Origin: Irpex lacteus
Taxonomy: Eukaryota; Basidiomycota; Agaricomycetes; Polyporales; Irpicaceae
Reading direction: 5' to 3'
Assembly (NCBI GenBank): GCA_001986395.2
Contig: MQVO02000007.1
Location: 310,001 to 374,000 of the forward strand
Length of the DNA: 64,000 bases
Both the position numbers and the translations under genes were made by a program. How positions within the stretch are numbered: the first letter of the stretch is position 1; each line of letters opens with the position of its first letter. The notes under the pieces were generated by a model, which had not been told where the DNA came from, did not search any database, and saw only the letters and a program-made list of their open reading frames with translations. This document shows, one piece after another, positions 21,987 to 34,575 of the stretch.

Positions 21987-24900
21987 TCATAATGTCACTC
22001 CGGCATACGAACAGCACGAAGGCCATCCAACAGCAACTTCTTGGTCGTACATTATTACTTTTATATGCATCTGTTGCGTCACCTCTCTCTTCTCTTCTCG
22101 TCCATCTGCTCGCTGTCGCATTGTTTGAACCCTATCGATAACTTTCGTGTAATCCGTCTGTTTCTTTATCTTCGCACTTCCTATTCACTTTCGCTCTTTT
22201 TTCATTTCATTTCATTTTCGTTTTATCATCTATCTTCCGTTTTCGTGGTAATGTCGTGCATGGGAAACTCATATGTCTCTCTCCTCTTTTGACGCGCTCC
22301 CTCCTCCTGCCCTCCCGATCCATCAATGCAATGTTTACACACTCGAATACTCGAAACTCAAAACGTCGTGGGTACTTCTGATCCGCAGTACGCTCATTAG
22401 CCGTAACGTAAGTACCAAGCCCGAAACCTCGTGGGGCCTCCCTCCTCCGGTGTCTAACAATATGCTGACTCGATTTCTATTGTTCTTTGCTAGATTCGCG
22501 AGGTCATGCTATAATTTGGCGCGCCGTGGGGCGGGACGGGTGGGGACAAATACGAAACTCTGCGTCGGCAGGCGATCAAAACTCATGGCCCGCTCATTTA
22601 TCGAGAGGCCGTTGGATCCCGCCGTCCAGGGATCTGGCAGAATCGGGCAGTGTGACTCTGCCTTCCGTATCCCTGCACGGTTTCCAGCTCGTTTCGTCAT
22701 TCCCCGTACTGCGCTCGGTACTCAAGTCGCGCAAGCGAGGGACTATTGCCCCTTTGGTCTTATCCCCGCCCGCCCCCTCCGCCACCGCCGCCAAAAGCAT
22801 GTCAAGCCTCGCCGTTCAGAACAAGTCAAGATAAGAAAAATCGATGTATCCCGATACCAACTCCCATCCAAGTGTTCCAACTCCAATGCTCTGCTTTCTG
22901 TTAATTATCCCCATCCTCATCTCCCTGATCGCCTCATTCACTTCTCTCTTCTTTTTTGGACGTCTCTCTCAGCATGCATGATCATCGGCATCTCACTCTC
23001 ACTCGATCTTACTCTCGCCAATCATCTCCACCCACACCCACACGCTCACACATCTCCCTCCTCACGTATTAATCACCACACACTCCAAACCCGAACCCAC
23101 TCACCGACAATGTACTCTCCTCCTCTCTGTCTCCGCATTCTTCTCATTCTTCTCATCTTCGCCCATCGTCGCCGTCGTCACTTAACTTGTTTATGTCGCC
23201 GTCTCTGTCTGGTCTGGATCTGATTTATTTCTTCCGTGGTTATTCGGGCACCCGAGCGTTTCTTCCGTTCCGTCTGTCCTGTGGATCCGTTGTATGTATC
23301 TGCATGTAGAAGTCAGAGTCGAAGTCTCATGGCAATAGGCTTAATTATACCTTGTTTTATCTTCCTCTCTCGGGTCTGTGTACCTACGTCGGATGGAAAT
23401 GTGGTAGAGAAACGTTGGGGCATGGAAGTCGTGGTAGGGCGCGTACGGCTTGAGAGTGGGTGCGTGGGTGGCATGGGAAATTTCAGAGGCGGAGCCGGGG
23501 TGGAAGAGAGCAGAAAGCTCGTGAGCACGACATGCTCTTGCTTTCTTATCTGAAATCGCCCTCGATACTCCGACCTAGGCCGTGACCGTCTCGCGATCGT
23601 AAATGGGAAAAACAAAAGCAACTGGAATCTATTGAGCGTGCGCTGTCAGTAGTTGCGGCGGTTTTTCGAGCTAGTCGTACTTACTGAGATTTCGGGTCGG
23701 AGATCTTTCCGGTGGAACATTCGTTTCGTCCCTTGGACTGGCCTTGAGGTACGAGTTGTCCTGCTCCCCCTTGCCCTTTCTCCTTTATACAGCGTACCAT
23801 AGCGTACCGTGTCTTCGGGATCGAATGAGAGGCGGTGATTACATCCCGCCTCTCCGGGGTTTCGTGCCTACCGTGACTACTGGCCGATCGACTACTGCAA
23901 TCGCGTGGACAAGGGTCGGCGTTGCGGTCCTATGTGCGAGCCCCTGAGACTCTAAAGCTTTATCAGTAGATCTTCGTAGAACCCGCAAATAGACAGAGTT
24001 GGCTCCGCGGTCGAGCATGCGTTGCGATGTGCTGCTTGCCAGTAGCTACCTTCGAGGACTGGAGACTGTTGAAGGGCAAGACGCTACGAGGAGCAACTTT
24101 CATTCATCATTTATTATATCCCAATTTAATATTGAAGGAAACGAGCACATACTATTGGTTCGGATGTGTTGCAGCATCATATGTGGCAAGCAAGCCGGTG
24201 GCGGTGGCGCGACGACGAGGTTACATGCGGTTGAGCAATATTCACGTTTATTCGCCCTAGCTGGCCTCTGCCACTCCCCTCGCATCCTCGAGGGAGCCCT
24301 TGTTATACATAGGGGCATAGCCGCACGCGGGCGGACCTATGACTCTCACGAGTCTATCACCAGAACGATTAAAAATGATTTGAGAAGTTTATCCGCAGCT
24401 CGAGATGTTCCATTCCTTACTCACGTAAGTAAATCGTTGTGCTGGCGGTGCCATGGAGACTGAGTGGATGTGCGGTCGGTGGACGATTCGGATGCGAACC
24501 TAGCAAAGAAGCCATTTTTGGTCAAACCCCGATCATCTCCACCATTCAAACCCGTACCACCACCATCCGCGGCGAATGGGCGCAAGGCACTCACCATTGA
24601 AAACTGGATGGAAACCGCTTAGCTAACGGCCCTGACCGTCTTGGGAATTGAAGAGTTTTTGCTGGTGCGCCATAAAGTGTGGAGGAACGTTCGACCGTCT
24701 TTGAACGTGAACTGCGACCGAAACGCCCGAGAGCAACGAGCAACATTGTCGGGCTGGTGTTGGTCGCCGACGTGAACGACTTCTGAAGATAGCACCGCAC
24801 TCGACGACTGGATTTTGACACGTCTTCGGTGGTCTGGAGGCTGGGTATGCCCTTTTTGTTGGTTTTCAGATCAAAAGTGATGTAGGAAGCTGATTGCACA

Positions 24901-26647
24901 ACTTACCTAGGGTACGCAACACCTCCCAGACGACCACACTTCAACGACGACGCTTATATATCCAGCGGGCACCTCTCGTAACATTGAGCTGCGGCCAACC
25001 GGAAAGTTACTGTTTCGGGCGTACCGCCGTTTGAGCGCGTTGGCCATTGAATGGATGAAACCTGGTAAGCCGTTTCTAAGTGGCTCCGTGGCAGGCGGGC
25101 TAACGTAGGAGGGGACGGAGGTATGCCTGCTCTTTCCGCTCCCTATTAATCTCATCATTGCACAGTCAAATATAGAAGTGCTCATATTGAGCATATGCCC
25201 GTTTGCTATCAACCCACGCTGTAACTCACAAGTCAGTCATGATTGTCAGGGAGCGCATCTGCTACGTGGTCAGCGGAGCAAGGAGGGTTACTCACCCCGT
25301 TGATAAAACTGTCACGAATTGAGAGCAATGTGAATGGCGCAAGTGCAAAGAAACTGTATTTGGCTCATACCGATATTCATTGGTTTCTGTTCTGATTGTT
25401 ATCCTAACCAGGACAGAATCATCATCTACCCACAAGATCACAATCAGCTCGGTGATGCTGATACTCTCCACCCACCTCTTGCCATTTACGTTCCGCCACA
25501 AAGGTGAGCTATTATCTCATAACGGAACGTTGGAACGACGATACTCTTCGCTGATGCCTTGGTACGAACTCGCAGCGCTACGTAGACGGGCTCAATCGGG
25601 CTGTACGGCTTGTCTCTGGTATGTCTCGGGAGCTGAGCTTGGGTGCATTCGTTCACAGTCATCACGTCTTATTCTCACTTCCATTCAATCAACAAAGTTC
25701 ACTCTACTAATACTGCAGCCGGTGCTGGCTATTTAAGTTCAAACTGTATCAGCATCTGCCCATCTGTGGCTTCAAGTTCAACCACCTCATCAGAGTCTGG
25801 AGAGAGCATTCTGAGCGCCTGCTCGCAGAATGTTGGCCACGCGCTACCAAGTATCGCGGTCATGGTGTTCACGCAAAGCTTGGAGTACTTGAGCTTGCAT
25901 CGAAGCAGATGGCTCGCATCAACCAGGACGCTTACATAAGGTAAGTAATGGTGAGGATGTATCATCTGATCAACAACGATGCATACATCTCTGCGACCTT
26001 GTCCTGATCGGTTCCTGTTCTGTTATCGCGCTGGGAAAGACATCTGTCGCATAAAAGCGCGGGGCTTGTGGCACTGGGTGCGGAATGCTGGCTGGATTGT
26101 CTCACAAACCTAGTATAATTTGTGGCTGCGGTATGAGATGCGTAAGTCGTTGTATGCGCACGTCTGTCTCGTCTGGCAGTAAAGTTGCTTACCATTATCT
26201 AATCTTAGAGTTATTTGTAGAAACTCTGTGTATATCGGTGAGTGATACGCTGTCTCTACATCAATACTGCACTATACGTTCTCACGAAAGATACGTCGTT
26301 TACGTTGGATATAACACAGCACACTAGATTTATGCCCGGCATGAGAATGAGAAGTTGATCATAATTCAAGCTCCAAGAGTCTCGAGCGAAGAACGTTGCC
26401 AGTAACCCGGTGTAGGTCCCATGATGCATAGGTGATGCATATGGCCGGCTGCGTATTATACGGTCCGAAGTCGATATGTCAAAACACGTTTGACAATCGC
26501 GCCCTGCGGCTTCCCGCGGACTTACTGGGTGCTGTCCTGTAGAGAATATCAAGTCCAGGTAAGGTAACATTTGCGCCACAGTGAGTACGCAGTCAAAACC
26601 CCAACTGGTTGTCGCGGTTTCTTTCCCACCAAACCCAACTGTACAAG
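21987..26647. other. Long stretch without a confident gene
   Basis: 4.7 kb with no identifiable gene. 22.0-23.3 kb is pyrimidine-rich; it contains a 316-codon open frame (22273-23223 +) of low complexity with no protein-like pattern. 24.46-24.78 kb has a coding-like stretch with an in-frame stop, entered separately. 25.73-25.97 kb (minus) holds a short frame (YVSVLVDASHLLRCKLKYSK and onward) that could be an exon or a relic. The stretch may hold gene relics, a noncoding RNA or a mobile-element graveyard. Confidence 0.5.
24464..24775 (+). pseudogene. Coding-like relic with an in-frame stop
   Basis: One frame reads SVDDSDANLAKKPFLVKP, then PPFKPVPPPSAANGRKALTI and ENWMETA, a TAG at 24620-24622, and continues LTALTVLGIEEFLLVRHKVW to a TGA at 24773. 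The composition is protein-like on both sides of the stop. No family recognised and no splice sites that skip the stop were found. It could be a decayed gene or transposon fragment, or chance. Confidence 0.25.
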
Positions 26648-28838
26648 ATGGCAGCGCAAACGTCGAGTGCTGTTCAGCTGAACAATCAATACGGGACAGA
26701 GGCTGACTATCAGAATGCTGTCAAAGAGCTGGTAGAAGCCTTGCCGCCTGGTTCAACGTCAACTGAGGAAGCAATTCTTGAAGCCCATGGGAAGTCGTTC
26801 GGTGACAAGAAAGCTTGTGAGTACTCTGGTCTGCCTGCCGTTCCTCCGCACCACTGGCATTCATCATGTTTGTGCTTGTGAATAGTGACTGTTCCAACTA
26901 TCGTGGTATTTGCAAAGTCCACGGAGAATATAGTGCTCGCTATAAACATATCACGAAAATACCGTGTGCCTATTATTGCCTATTCAGGAGCGACAAGTCT
27001 GGAGAGGCACCATATTGCGGTACACTCTCGCACATCTTTGTACCTGATCATGACTTCCCTGCTGATCATGATCGTATTCAATTGTATACAGACCGCGATT
27101 GGAGGTATTTGTGTGGACGTAGCTGGCATGAACAGTATCTTGCAAATTAATGGTAAAACCTTCACTTGACTTTCCTATTCGGTCGAATGGAAGTGACAGT
27201 TTCTAACAGAGGAAGATGGAGACCTTGTCGCCCAGGCTGGTGCAAAATGGGTTGACATCAATGCCACGCTCAAAGAGAAAGGTAATTGTCTCTTCGTTGA
27301 TTCCATGAATATTCGGAGCATCGTACTGACGTGTGCACTGTTGGTCAGGTATACCGTTATTCTTCCCTGTAAGTCGATGTAGTGGTATTTGCGGCCTTCA
27401 TTCCTGAACTCCCGAAGCTTGACCCCAGCTTGGGTGCAACACTGGGTGGCATGATGGCCACGGGATGCTCTGGAAGTCAGTCGCGCATCCATTAGTAGAC
27501 TCCTTAAGGCCAATCTGACTTGATTCTGCACCCAGCCAATGCTGTGCGATATGGGACCGCCAGGGCAGAGTGGTTCTTGAACGCGGTGAGTCGTAGTTTG
27601 CAGAGCTGAGAATCATACCATGCACGTCACTCACATAAATACCAGACTGTGGTGCTACCATCCGGAGAAGTCATTAAAACACGTAGAAGAGCACGAAAGT
27701 GCTCTGCCGGGTTCGACGGCACCCATCTCTTCATTGGTGCTGAGGGTACACTTGGCATAGTGACCGAAGGTAAGGTGCTGCAACGTTTCTCCATTCATAA
27801 CCTGTGCTTGATACGACCTGTTTCGCAGTTACCATCCGCCTTGCACCTGTTCTTCCGACAAGAGTGGCGGTAGTTCAGTTCCCTGATGTACACAAGGCAT
27901 CGAAAGCAGCCATTCAACTTCTGAACAGTGGCGTTGGTATTCGTAAGCTTCTTCGACATCCGTTTCCCTAGATTTCCGGCATCTAATCATATTCCACTCA
28001 CAGAATGCATGGAATTGGCGGATAAATATGGGATGCGTGCATTGAACTTGGTCGCCAAAGATTTCGGACGACGGGAGTGGGCGGAAACAGACAGCTTGTT
28101 CTTCAAATTACAAGGTCCCACGCCGCTCATGCTCGAAGAGACTGCCCGGGTTGTCAAGGAAGTCGCGCAGAAGCATGGAGGGACCAACTTCGAGTATGCG
28201 GCCACGGAGAAGGAGGCGGCGGATTTGTGGGACGTAAGGAAGCACGCCATGCATGCTGGAGCGAAGCTGTTCCCCGGGTTAGGACATGTCACGACGGACG
28301 TCTGGTATGTTGGATTCCCTTTCGAAGTGACCGCCTCTGTCAAGCTGAGCTTATTCTAATGCTCTAGCGTACCCATCTCGCGTCTCCCCGACTTGATCCA
28401 AGAAACAAAAGAGGACTACGAGAAGCTTGGTCTAGAGGGAATTGTCGGTGGACACATCGGAGACGGGAACTTCCATTCGATGATGGTCTATCGTAGCCAG
28501 GAAGAACACGAGAAGGTAGATGAGGCGTGCAAGCGACTAGTTTATCGCGCCATTGCTCTAGACGGGACCTGTATGTCTTTTCATCTGTCTCACTGGTATA
28601 ATGTTACTTATAGAGATGGTGTCCACTGTATAGGTACCGGAGAGCACGGTGTCGGCGAGGGGAAGCGCAAGTATCTGGTTGACGAGCTGGGCCAGGGCAC
28701 TGTCGACTTCCTGAAGACGATAAAGCAGACATTGGACCCTCTCAACCTCTTCAACCCCGGCAAGGTGGGCCTCAAAACTGAGTTCGCGGTTATACTGGAT
28801 CTCTGACGTTGATTTTCTCGCAGCTCTACCCCGAGTAA
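26648..28838 (+). CDS. FAD-linked D-lactate dehydrogenase-type oxidoreductase
   Basis: Belongs to the FAD-binding (PCMH) oxidoreductases with a D-lactate/glycolate-type C-terminal domain; yeast Dld1 and human LDHD are relatives. They oxidise D-2-hydroxy acids and pass electrons to cytochrome c. Thirteen exons (26648-26816, 26886-27019, 27092-27152, 27210-27281, 27349-27368, 27418-27475, 27536-27585, 27646-27769, 27829-27942, 28004-28304, 28368-28570, 28634-28764, 28824-28838) give 483 residues. FAD-domain blocks: [41 protein letters not shown]-terminal blocks: [47 protein letters not shown]. Oddity: the usual SLEGH reads SLERH. No obvious mitochondrial presequence follows the chosen Met, so location is uncertain. 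The last exon is only 15 nt. Convergent with TRM2, about 115 bp between stops. Confidence 0.9.
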
Positions 28839-28953
28839 TGGCTCGAAGACGTGGATTATCCGTTTCTGTTCCAGGTTCTCGTAACGTGACTAGCTACAGA
28901 ATTGTACCAATCATAACATCTTCGTGTTTATGCAAATTCAGGAAGTAACAAAT

Positions 28954-31142
28954 CTAGGAAGTAGATACAAGCCTCAGCACAGCAACAGACTCAACATGTG
29001 CCGTCTGCGGGAAAAGATCAAAACCTCTAACAGTGTCCAAAACATACTTCCTCCCCTCCATAGCCTCACTCTTCCTCAATATCATCCCAACATCTCTAGC
29101 CTGCGTATGCACGTTACAACTAACATACACGACCGTCTGACACGCAAAGTCGATAAGCTGATCAATGAACTTCTCGTCCGAACCTTTTCTCGGCGGGTCG
29201 ATGATGAGAACCGTCTTGTCTCGAGAGAAGTCCTGCACAGTAGCAAAGATATTCGCCGCGTCACCCTCCAAGAACGAACATTTTCCATCCGGTATATCGT
29301 TCAACTTGGCGTTCTTCGTCGCACACGCGATAGACTCCGACGAGAGCTCGATGCCTGCAACTTTCTCGAACTGCGGCGAGAGAGTGATGGCGAAGAGTCC
29401 GCTGCCGCAGTACGCGTCCACAAGATGGGTGGGCTGGGGGTCTAGTGGTGGGTCGCAGGCGAATACGGCGTCGCGGACGTAGGATGTGAGGGGGACGAGG
29501 ACGGAGTTGTTGTTTTGGAAGAATGAACCGGCGGTGTATTCGAAGAGCTTGTCCCCTACGCGTTCGCGGACTGTCCCTCGGTGATTGGTGACGCAGATGA
29601 GCTTCTCCTCGGAGGGAGTGGAAGACTCTGCTGCGGGTGCGTCGCTTTCCTGTGAAGTGGTCTCTAGAGACTCGCGCAGTAGAAGTGAGACGCCTTTCTT
29701 GTACGTCAAAAGGTTCCTACTGCGGGTGAATATCTGGAAATTGAGCAGGAACAATACCTACTTACTTGAAGATGTTGTCTCGTATAGGACCGAGAGCAGC
29801 GTTCAGCACCGGGGTTGCAATCGGACACTCCTCAATGTCCATCACATTGCGTGTACCGATCTGGTTGAACCCAACGTTGAACCAATCAGGCTTCGCGCCA
29901 TCGCCAGCTCCGAACTTCTTCAGCTTGTTACCAGGTGCATCGAAGTGCGGTGTGATTTTTGTGCGATAGCCATATTGCAACGGCGAGCCTATGGTAGGCA
30001 GGATTTCGGGTACAGAGGGGGCAGGCAAGTCTGGTGAAGACGGAACTTAGAGCGTGGATGATGCTTTTTGACAACAGAGCAGGCTTACCTGAGAAGTTCT
30101 TGTAGGCCTTGACTATGACGTCTCGTTTCAGACTGAGCTGAGTTTCGTATGAGAGCATCTTCACGCCAACTTTGAGCTTTGCCACTTATACCACGAAGCA
30201 ACGACTGCATACCTGATACTGACAGCCAGCACATTTGCCAAAGTACTTGCACGTTACTAGACTGTCGTCTCTCATTTCGAGGTTCGGTTTGACGACCTCC
30301 AATAGATCCGCGTAAGAATGTAGCTGACTATGTCGATAGACCCGTGCTCGAATGACTTCGCCAGGGAGCGCAAAGGGCGTGAGGACAACCCATGGTGGAT
30401 ATGGTGCCGGAGCAATAGATAAGGATTCGCCTGGAAAAATGGTGAGCCATGCATGTAGGTTGAGCAATACATTGAGTAAGAGCAGGGAATCTGTTCACGA
30501 CTGCTTTAACTCGGAATAGGTCGACCATGGGGCAACACATGCAGAGCTAAAGCAGGTCGTAAAGAGATTCATCTGCGGAAAGAGATAGCCTTGCAGAAGC
30601 ATCAAGACATGAGACATGTCTAAGACAAACTCATTTTACTCACCGTTTGATGACAAGGCAGATACAGTCAACTCGACTTCCTCCCTCATCTGAAATGGCG
30701 TCGTCCAATCTTTGCCTTCCTCTATCAGCCGGTCGACGACATCTTGTCCTAGTAATGCAATGACGTCCCGATGAACTACATCTTCCGATGTATACGGCTC
30801 GGGAAGTTTGTGCTTGACTTTCCGCCTGTCTTTCTTCCCGCCCCTCTTCCCTCTTGGTTTACTCGCCTTGGAGGCGGAGCCAGACTCAACCGCCATAGCT
30901 TCAGTAGGTGCATCCAAAGCAAGTCCTTCCGTCTCAGCACTTCCCCCATCGCCAGACTTCTCGCCTTCATCGAGTCGAGGCTTTTTGTGCGGTTGTTGAG
31001 CAGGGCTCACGGAGCGGCTTCGTGCTATCGGGGCCTCCATGTTTCTTCGAGCCGTGATAGAATAGCTACGATGCAAGCTTGATGCAGAGACAAAGCTGAG
31101 TGATACAGAGCTGAATGGTCTACGAAGAGAAAGCCTGAGCAT
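28954..31142 (-). CDS. TRM2: tRNA (uracil-5-)-methyltransferase, Trm2/TrmA family
   Basis: Trm2 makes 5-methyluridine at tRNA position 54 using S-adenosylmethionine. Exons on the minus strand: 30644-31142, 30213-30430, 30089-30158, 29766-30030, 28954-29719; 605 residues, introns GT-AG. Visible features: a four-Cys-type cluster (CKYFGKCAGCQYQ), then LSYETQLSLKRDV, SAM-binding VDAYCGSGLFAITL, LIIDPPRKG, the catalytic Cys in YVSCNVHTQARD, and the C-terminal DLFPQTAHVESV with its base Glu. The first 35 residues (MLRLSLRRPFSSVSLSF...) are rich in Arg, Ser and Leu without acidic residues, like a mitochondrial presequence; a second Met at residue 35 (MEAPIARSRS) starts a form without it. Two forms, mitochondrial and nuclear/cytosolic, are therefore possible. 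Residues 40-115 are low complexity and basic (KPRGKRGGKKDRRKVKHK). Confidence 0.93.
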
Positions 31143-32192
31143 GCCTTTCGACTCACAGTCTACAGCCTGAAATGATTGAGCAAAAATATATGTGCGTGGG
31201 AAATTGATGCGCCTTGGCCCGCCGCTGATTTCCCCGCACGGCGGTATCAGACGCCAGCCAATGGCATGATTGCGATTTATATTACAGTGCTTTGCATAAT
31301 AAATGACAGTTGCCCCGAATTTCGCAAGGGGCTAGACGCCAAATCAATGCCCTAAAGAGGAAGCGATAAGGTCTAGAGCTTGTGGAGTTAGGTCTTTTAT
31401 GGGAAGCGGATCACGCACGGCAATCATTTTTACCGTTCCAGGCAAGCGACAAAGGCATGCAAAATAATGTCAACTGTCATTTCTTTTGCAAAGCACTGTA
31501 GTAGTGTAGCCACCACAACCTTAGGTGTGTTTGAAAGTTGTGAGATGCTAGCAAATGAATATATGGTTGTCGGTAGTATTGATGGACAAGTACAATATTA
31601 TTTGAACGGCTCCTCAAGATAGCCTCCGCTGGTATTCGACTTAAGTATAGAAGCAGAGTTTGAACGACGAGTCATTGGAAAGCCAGATGAGAGTTATTTA
31701 TACTGTATTATGGACAAATTTGAGAGAACCTGGATTTTGCGGACGATATGTCGAAAAGAGTATCGACTATGGCGTTACTGCTCTGTCCGATAATTGGCGG
31801 CGTATTGTGCGCAGCTCGGAGACGGAATTTGTATTCGGCGCGACAGGTTTCTGTTCGCCATGTTAAATTCTGTGACTAGACTCAACTTATACGCAGGAAC
31901 TGCTCTTCTCTGAATTTCTGAGCCCTATCTTTGCGAGACTTCATAATAACAAGTCGAAGCGAACGAACCACAGGACGCACAAATCTGGAGGAGTCCATTC
32001 GATGATGCTGCGGCATTGCCCGATACGAGAATGAATGACGCACAGATCTGAGATTGACCACTGAAATGGATTCGGCCAGTATTCGGCCAAGGGTACAACG
32101 GCCGCGCTCGCTCGAAGCGATCCCGCCAAGGTTGTTCTTCAACCACAACGTCCACGACCGCAGTCAACACTTCCATCAACAGCGAAGGACTC
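31143..32192. other. Intergenic between divergent TRM2 and CNNM-type gene
   Basis: Two promoters share this stretch. Short frames such as 31660-31866 (+) and 31882-32148 (-) have no supporting features. Confidence 0.5.
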
Positions 32193-34575
32193 ATGCGGGG
32201 CGTTACTCTTCTCGCTATACTCACTCGTGTCTATGCATCCCCTCTGTTTGCATTGGAGGAAGATGGTCATGGAAAGCACAAGGGTCACCAGAATCATGGG
32301 TTGCCTCCGGGGTCAGCAGAGTTCTGGTCGAAGATCATCATTAGTGCGGTATTCGTACTGTTAGGTGGTTTGTTTGCTGGGTGAGTGGGCTTTCGTATGC
32401 TCTCTATTCACAATCTTACTTGGCAACCAGTCTTACTCTTGGACTTATGGGTTTGGACGAGCTGCATCTCCGTGTGCTCTCAGCCTCGTCTGAAAGCCCC
32501 AAGGAACGTCAGAACGCTGCCAAAGGTGCGTATTCAGATAGCTCATTGATTTACCATATTGACCTCGTCATAGTTCTACGTCTACTGACCAAAGGTCGTC
32601 ACTGGGTTCTGGTCGTGCTACTACTCGGCAACGTCGTACGTAGAGTCTCCAATGTGTGATGATTGTGTTACTGAGGCCATCGCATGTTTAGATTGTCAAT
32701 GAAAGTTTACCCATCTTTCTTGATGATGCTGTAGGTTCCTCTCTCCTATTGTAGTCGTTCGTACATATTAACAGTCTGCAGCTGGGTGGTGGTATCGCGG
32801 CCATCGCCCTTTCTACAACAGCGATTGGTACGTGCGTTGATCACTCACTACGCATGCTTGATATTGACTCGTCATACAATGTATAGTCATCTTCGGGTGC
32901 GTTTGTATTTTACGCACGTTTATTACTGACACTGATCTGGAGCATGACGTAGAGAGTGAGTGATTAGCGTCTTTTCAAAATCAAACAATATACTAATCGT
33001 TCGACCAGAATCATTCCTCAAGCCGTCAGCGTTCGTTATGGCCTGTCAATCGGTGCAAAGTGCGCTCCAATAGTGCTTGGAATGATGTACCTCTTCGGTA
33101 TGTTTGATTTCCCGCGTAAGTCGCCATAAGGTAGCTAATCCGCGTACAGCACCCATCGCCTGGCCCACGGCTAAACTGCTCGACTGGATCTTGGGAGCCA
33201 ATGAGGCTCATACGTACAAAAAGGCGGAATTGAAGTTTGTGAATACAAGTCATGTATTCGAAGGACTTTCTGACCTTCTTCTAGATCGTTCCTGCAGTTC
33301 CACAGGCAGGGCGAAGAACCGCTTCGCGAAGACGAAATAAGCATCTTAAACGGCGTTTTGGAACTGAGCACAAAGAAGGTTGACAAATTAATGACCCCGA
33401 TGAAGGTCGGCGATGTTGTTCTTCGTGCCATTGTTCGCAACTTATGTTCTATTTACCTAGGATGTCGTGACAATTAGCGCAGACACAGTCCTAGATTACG
33501 AAACAGTGAACAAACTGTTAGTAGTGCCTTGTGTTCTTTAGAAAACGGAGGCTCATGATTTTGATCTCACAGCTTGCGAAGTGGCTATTCGCGTATCCCC
33601 GTTCATCAACCTGGCCACCCGCTCGCATTCGTCGGGATCCTGTTACTCAAAAAGGTGCGTTGCAGTATTCTGTCCGTCTTCTTTGTGTATACTCATTACC
33701 CTGTTCTCGTTTAGCTTTCGGTGTACGACACGCACGAAGGACTCGCCGTCTCTAGCTTCCCCCTGTCTATTCTCCCCGAGGCTGGTCCCAACATCAGCTG
33801 TTTCCAGGCTCTGGATTACTTGTGAGAAGTTTGTATGGGCATGTTCTCGGCCTTAACTGACTGTTCTTTTGCTTCCGTCTCCGCTTCTGACTATAGCCAG
33901 ACTGGTCGTGCACATCTGCTACTGATCAGCAGCACCCCGGGAAAAGAAGGCGGTGCTATTGGCATTGTCACACTTGAAGGTCAGATTTTGCTTCTAAACG
34001 CCTCCAACTCCTTCACTCACAGAACGCGCTCCATCGGCAGACATCATCGAGGAAATTATTGCCGAGGAGATCATCGATGAGACCGACCGCTACGAAGATA
34101 ATCACAGCAAAAGACGGGCTCGTCGTACGAAAGATGCCGCGGTTATGCGGGGGTGAGCCTTTCTTACCACTAATTCTTACCCACAGGATTCACTCACGCA
34201 TTCCCTTCTTTTAACACGGCTTGGCATCACAGAATCATCGAATACCGCGACAACCGCTCAAACTCCATAACAGACGGCGAACGCACTCCCCTCCTCAGAC
34301 CAGCCATCATATCCAGTTCTCTCCCAGACTCGTACACCTCGCCCATACCTTCTGGATTGCCCATTCGTGGGTCGAAAGGAGGAGCAGCGGGAGGCCCAGG
34401 TGGTCAGTTGTTGACTGCCGGAAACGCGACGGGAGCGGCGGAGGCCCCGTCGATGAATACTATTGATGAGCATCCGCAGAATGGGAGCGCGCCGACGTCG
34501 GATGGGGATGGGGGTACTACACCCACTGCGACCAACCATGGGAATGGGGGAGCGTCTGGAGCTGGCGCGAGTTGA
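32193..34575 (+). CDS. CNNM/Mam3-type membrane protein (DUF21 plus CBS), with 10-nt and 3-nt exons
   Basis: Member of the CNNM/CorC/Mam3 family: a DUF21 membrane domain plus a CBS pair, linked to Mg2+ and Mn2+ handling; yeast Mam3 sits on the vacuole. Sixteen exons: 32193-32380, 32431-32525, 32574-32635, 32692-32730, 32782-32827, 32887-32896, 32953-32955, 33009-33097, 33150-33234, 33285-33405, 33461-33516, 33573-33654, 33715-33821, 33897-33979, 34041-34152, 34233-34575; 506 residues. A signal peptide precedes the first membrane segment ([20 protein letters not shown]). Family blocks: [28 protein letters not shown] (residues 144-152), [11 protein letters not shown], then CBS motifs [18 protein letters not shown] and [18 protein letters not shown]. 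The VIFGEIIPQ block is only intact if exons 6 (10 nt) and 7 (3 nt) are used. The last 100 residues are Gly/Ser/Thr-rich and disordered. Confidence 0.93.
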
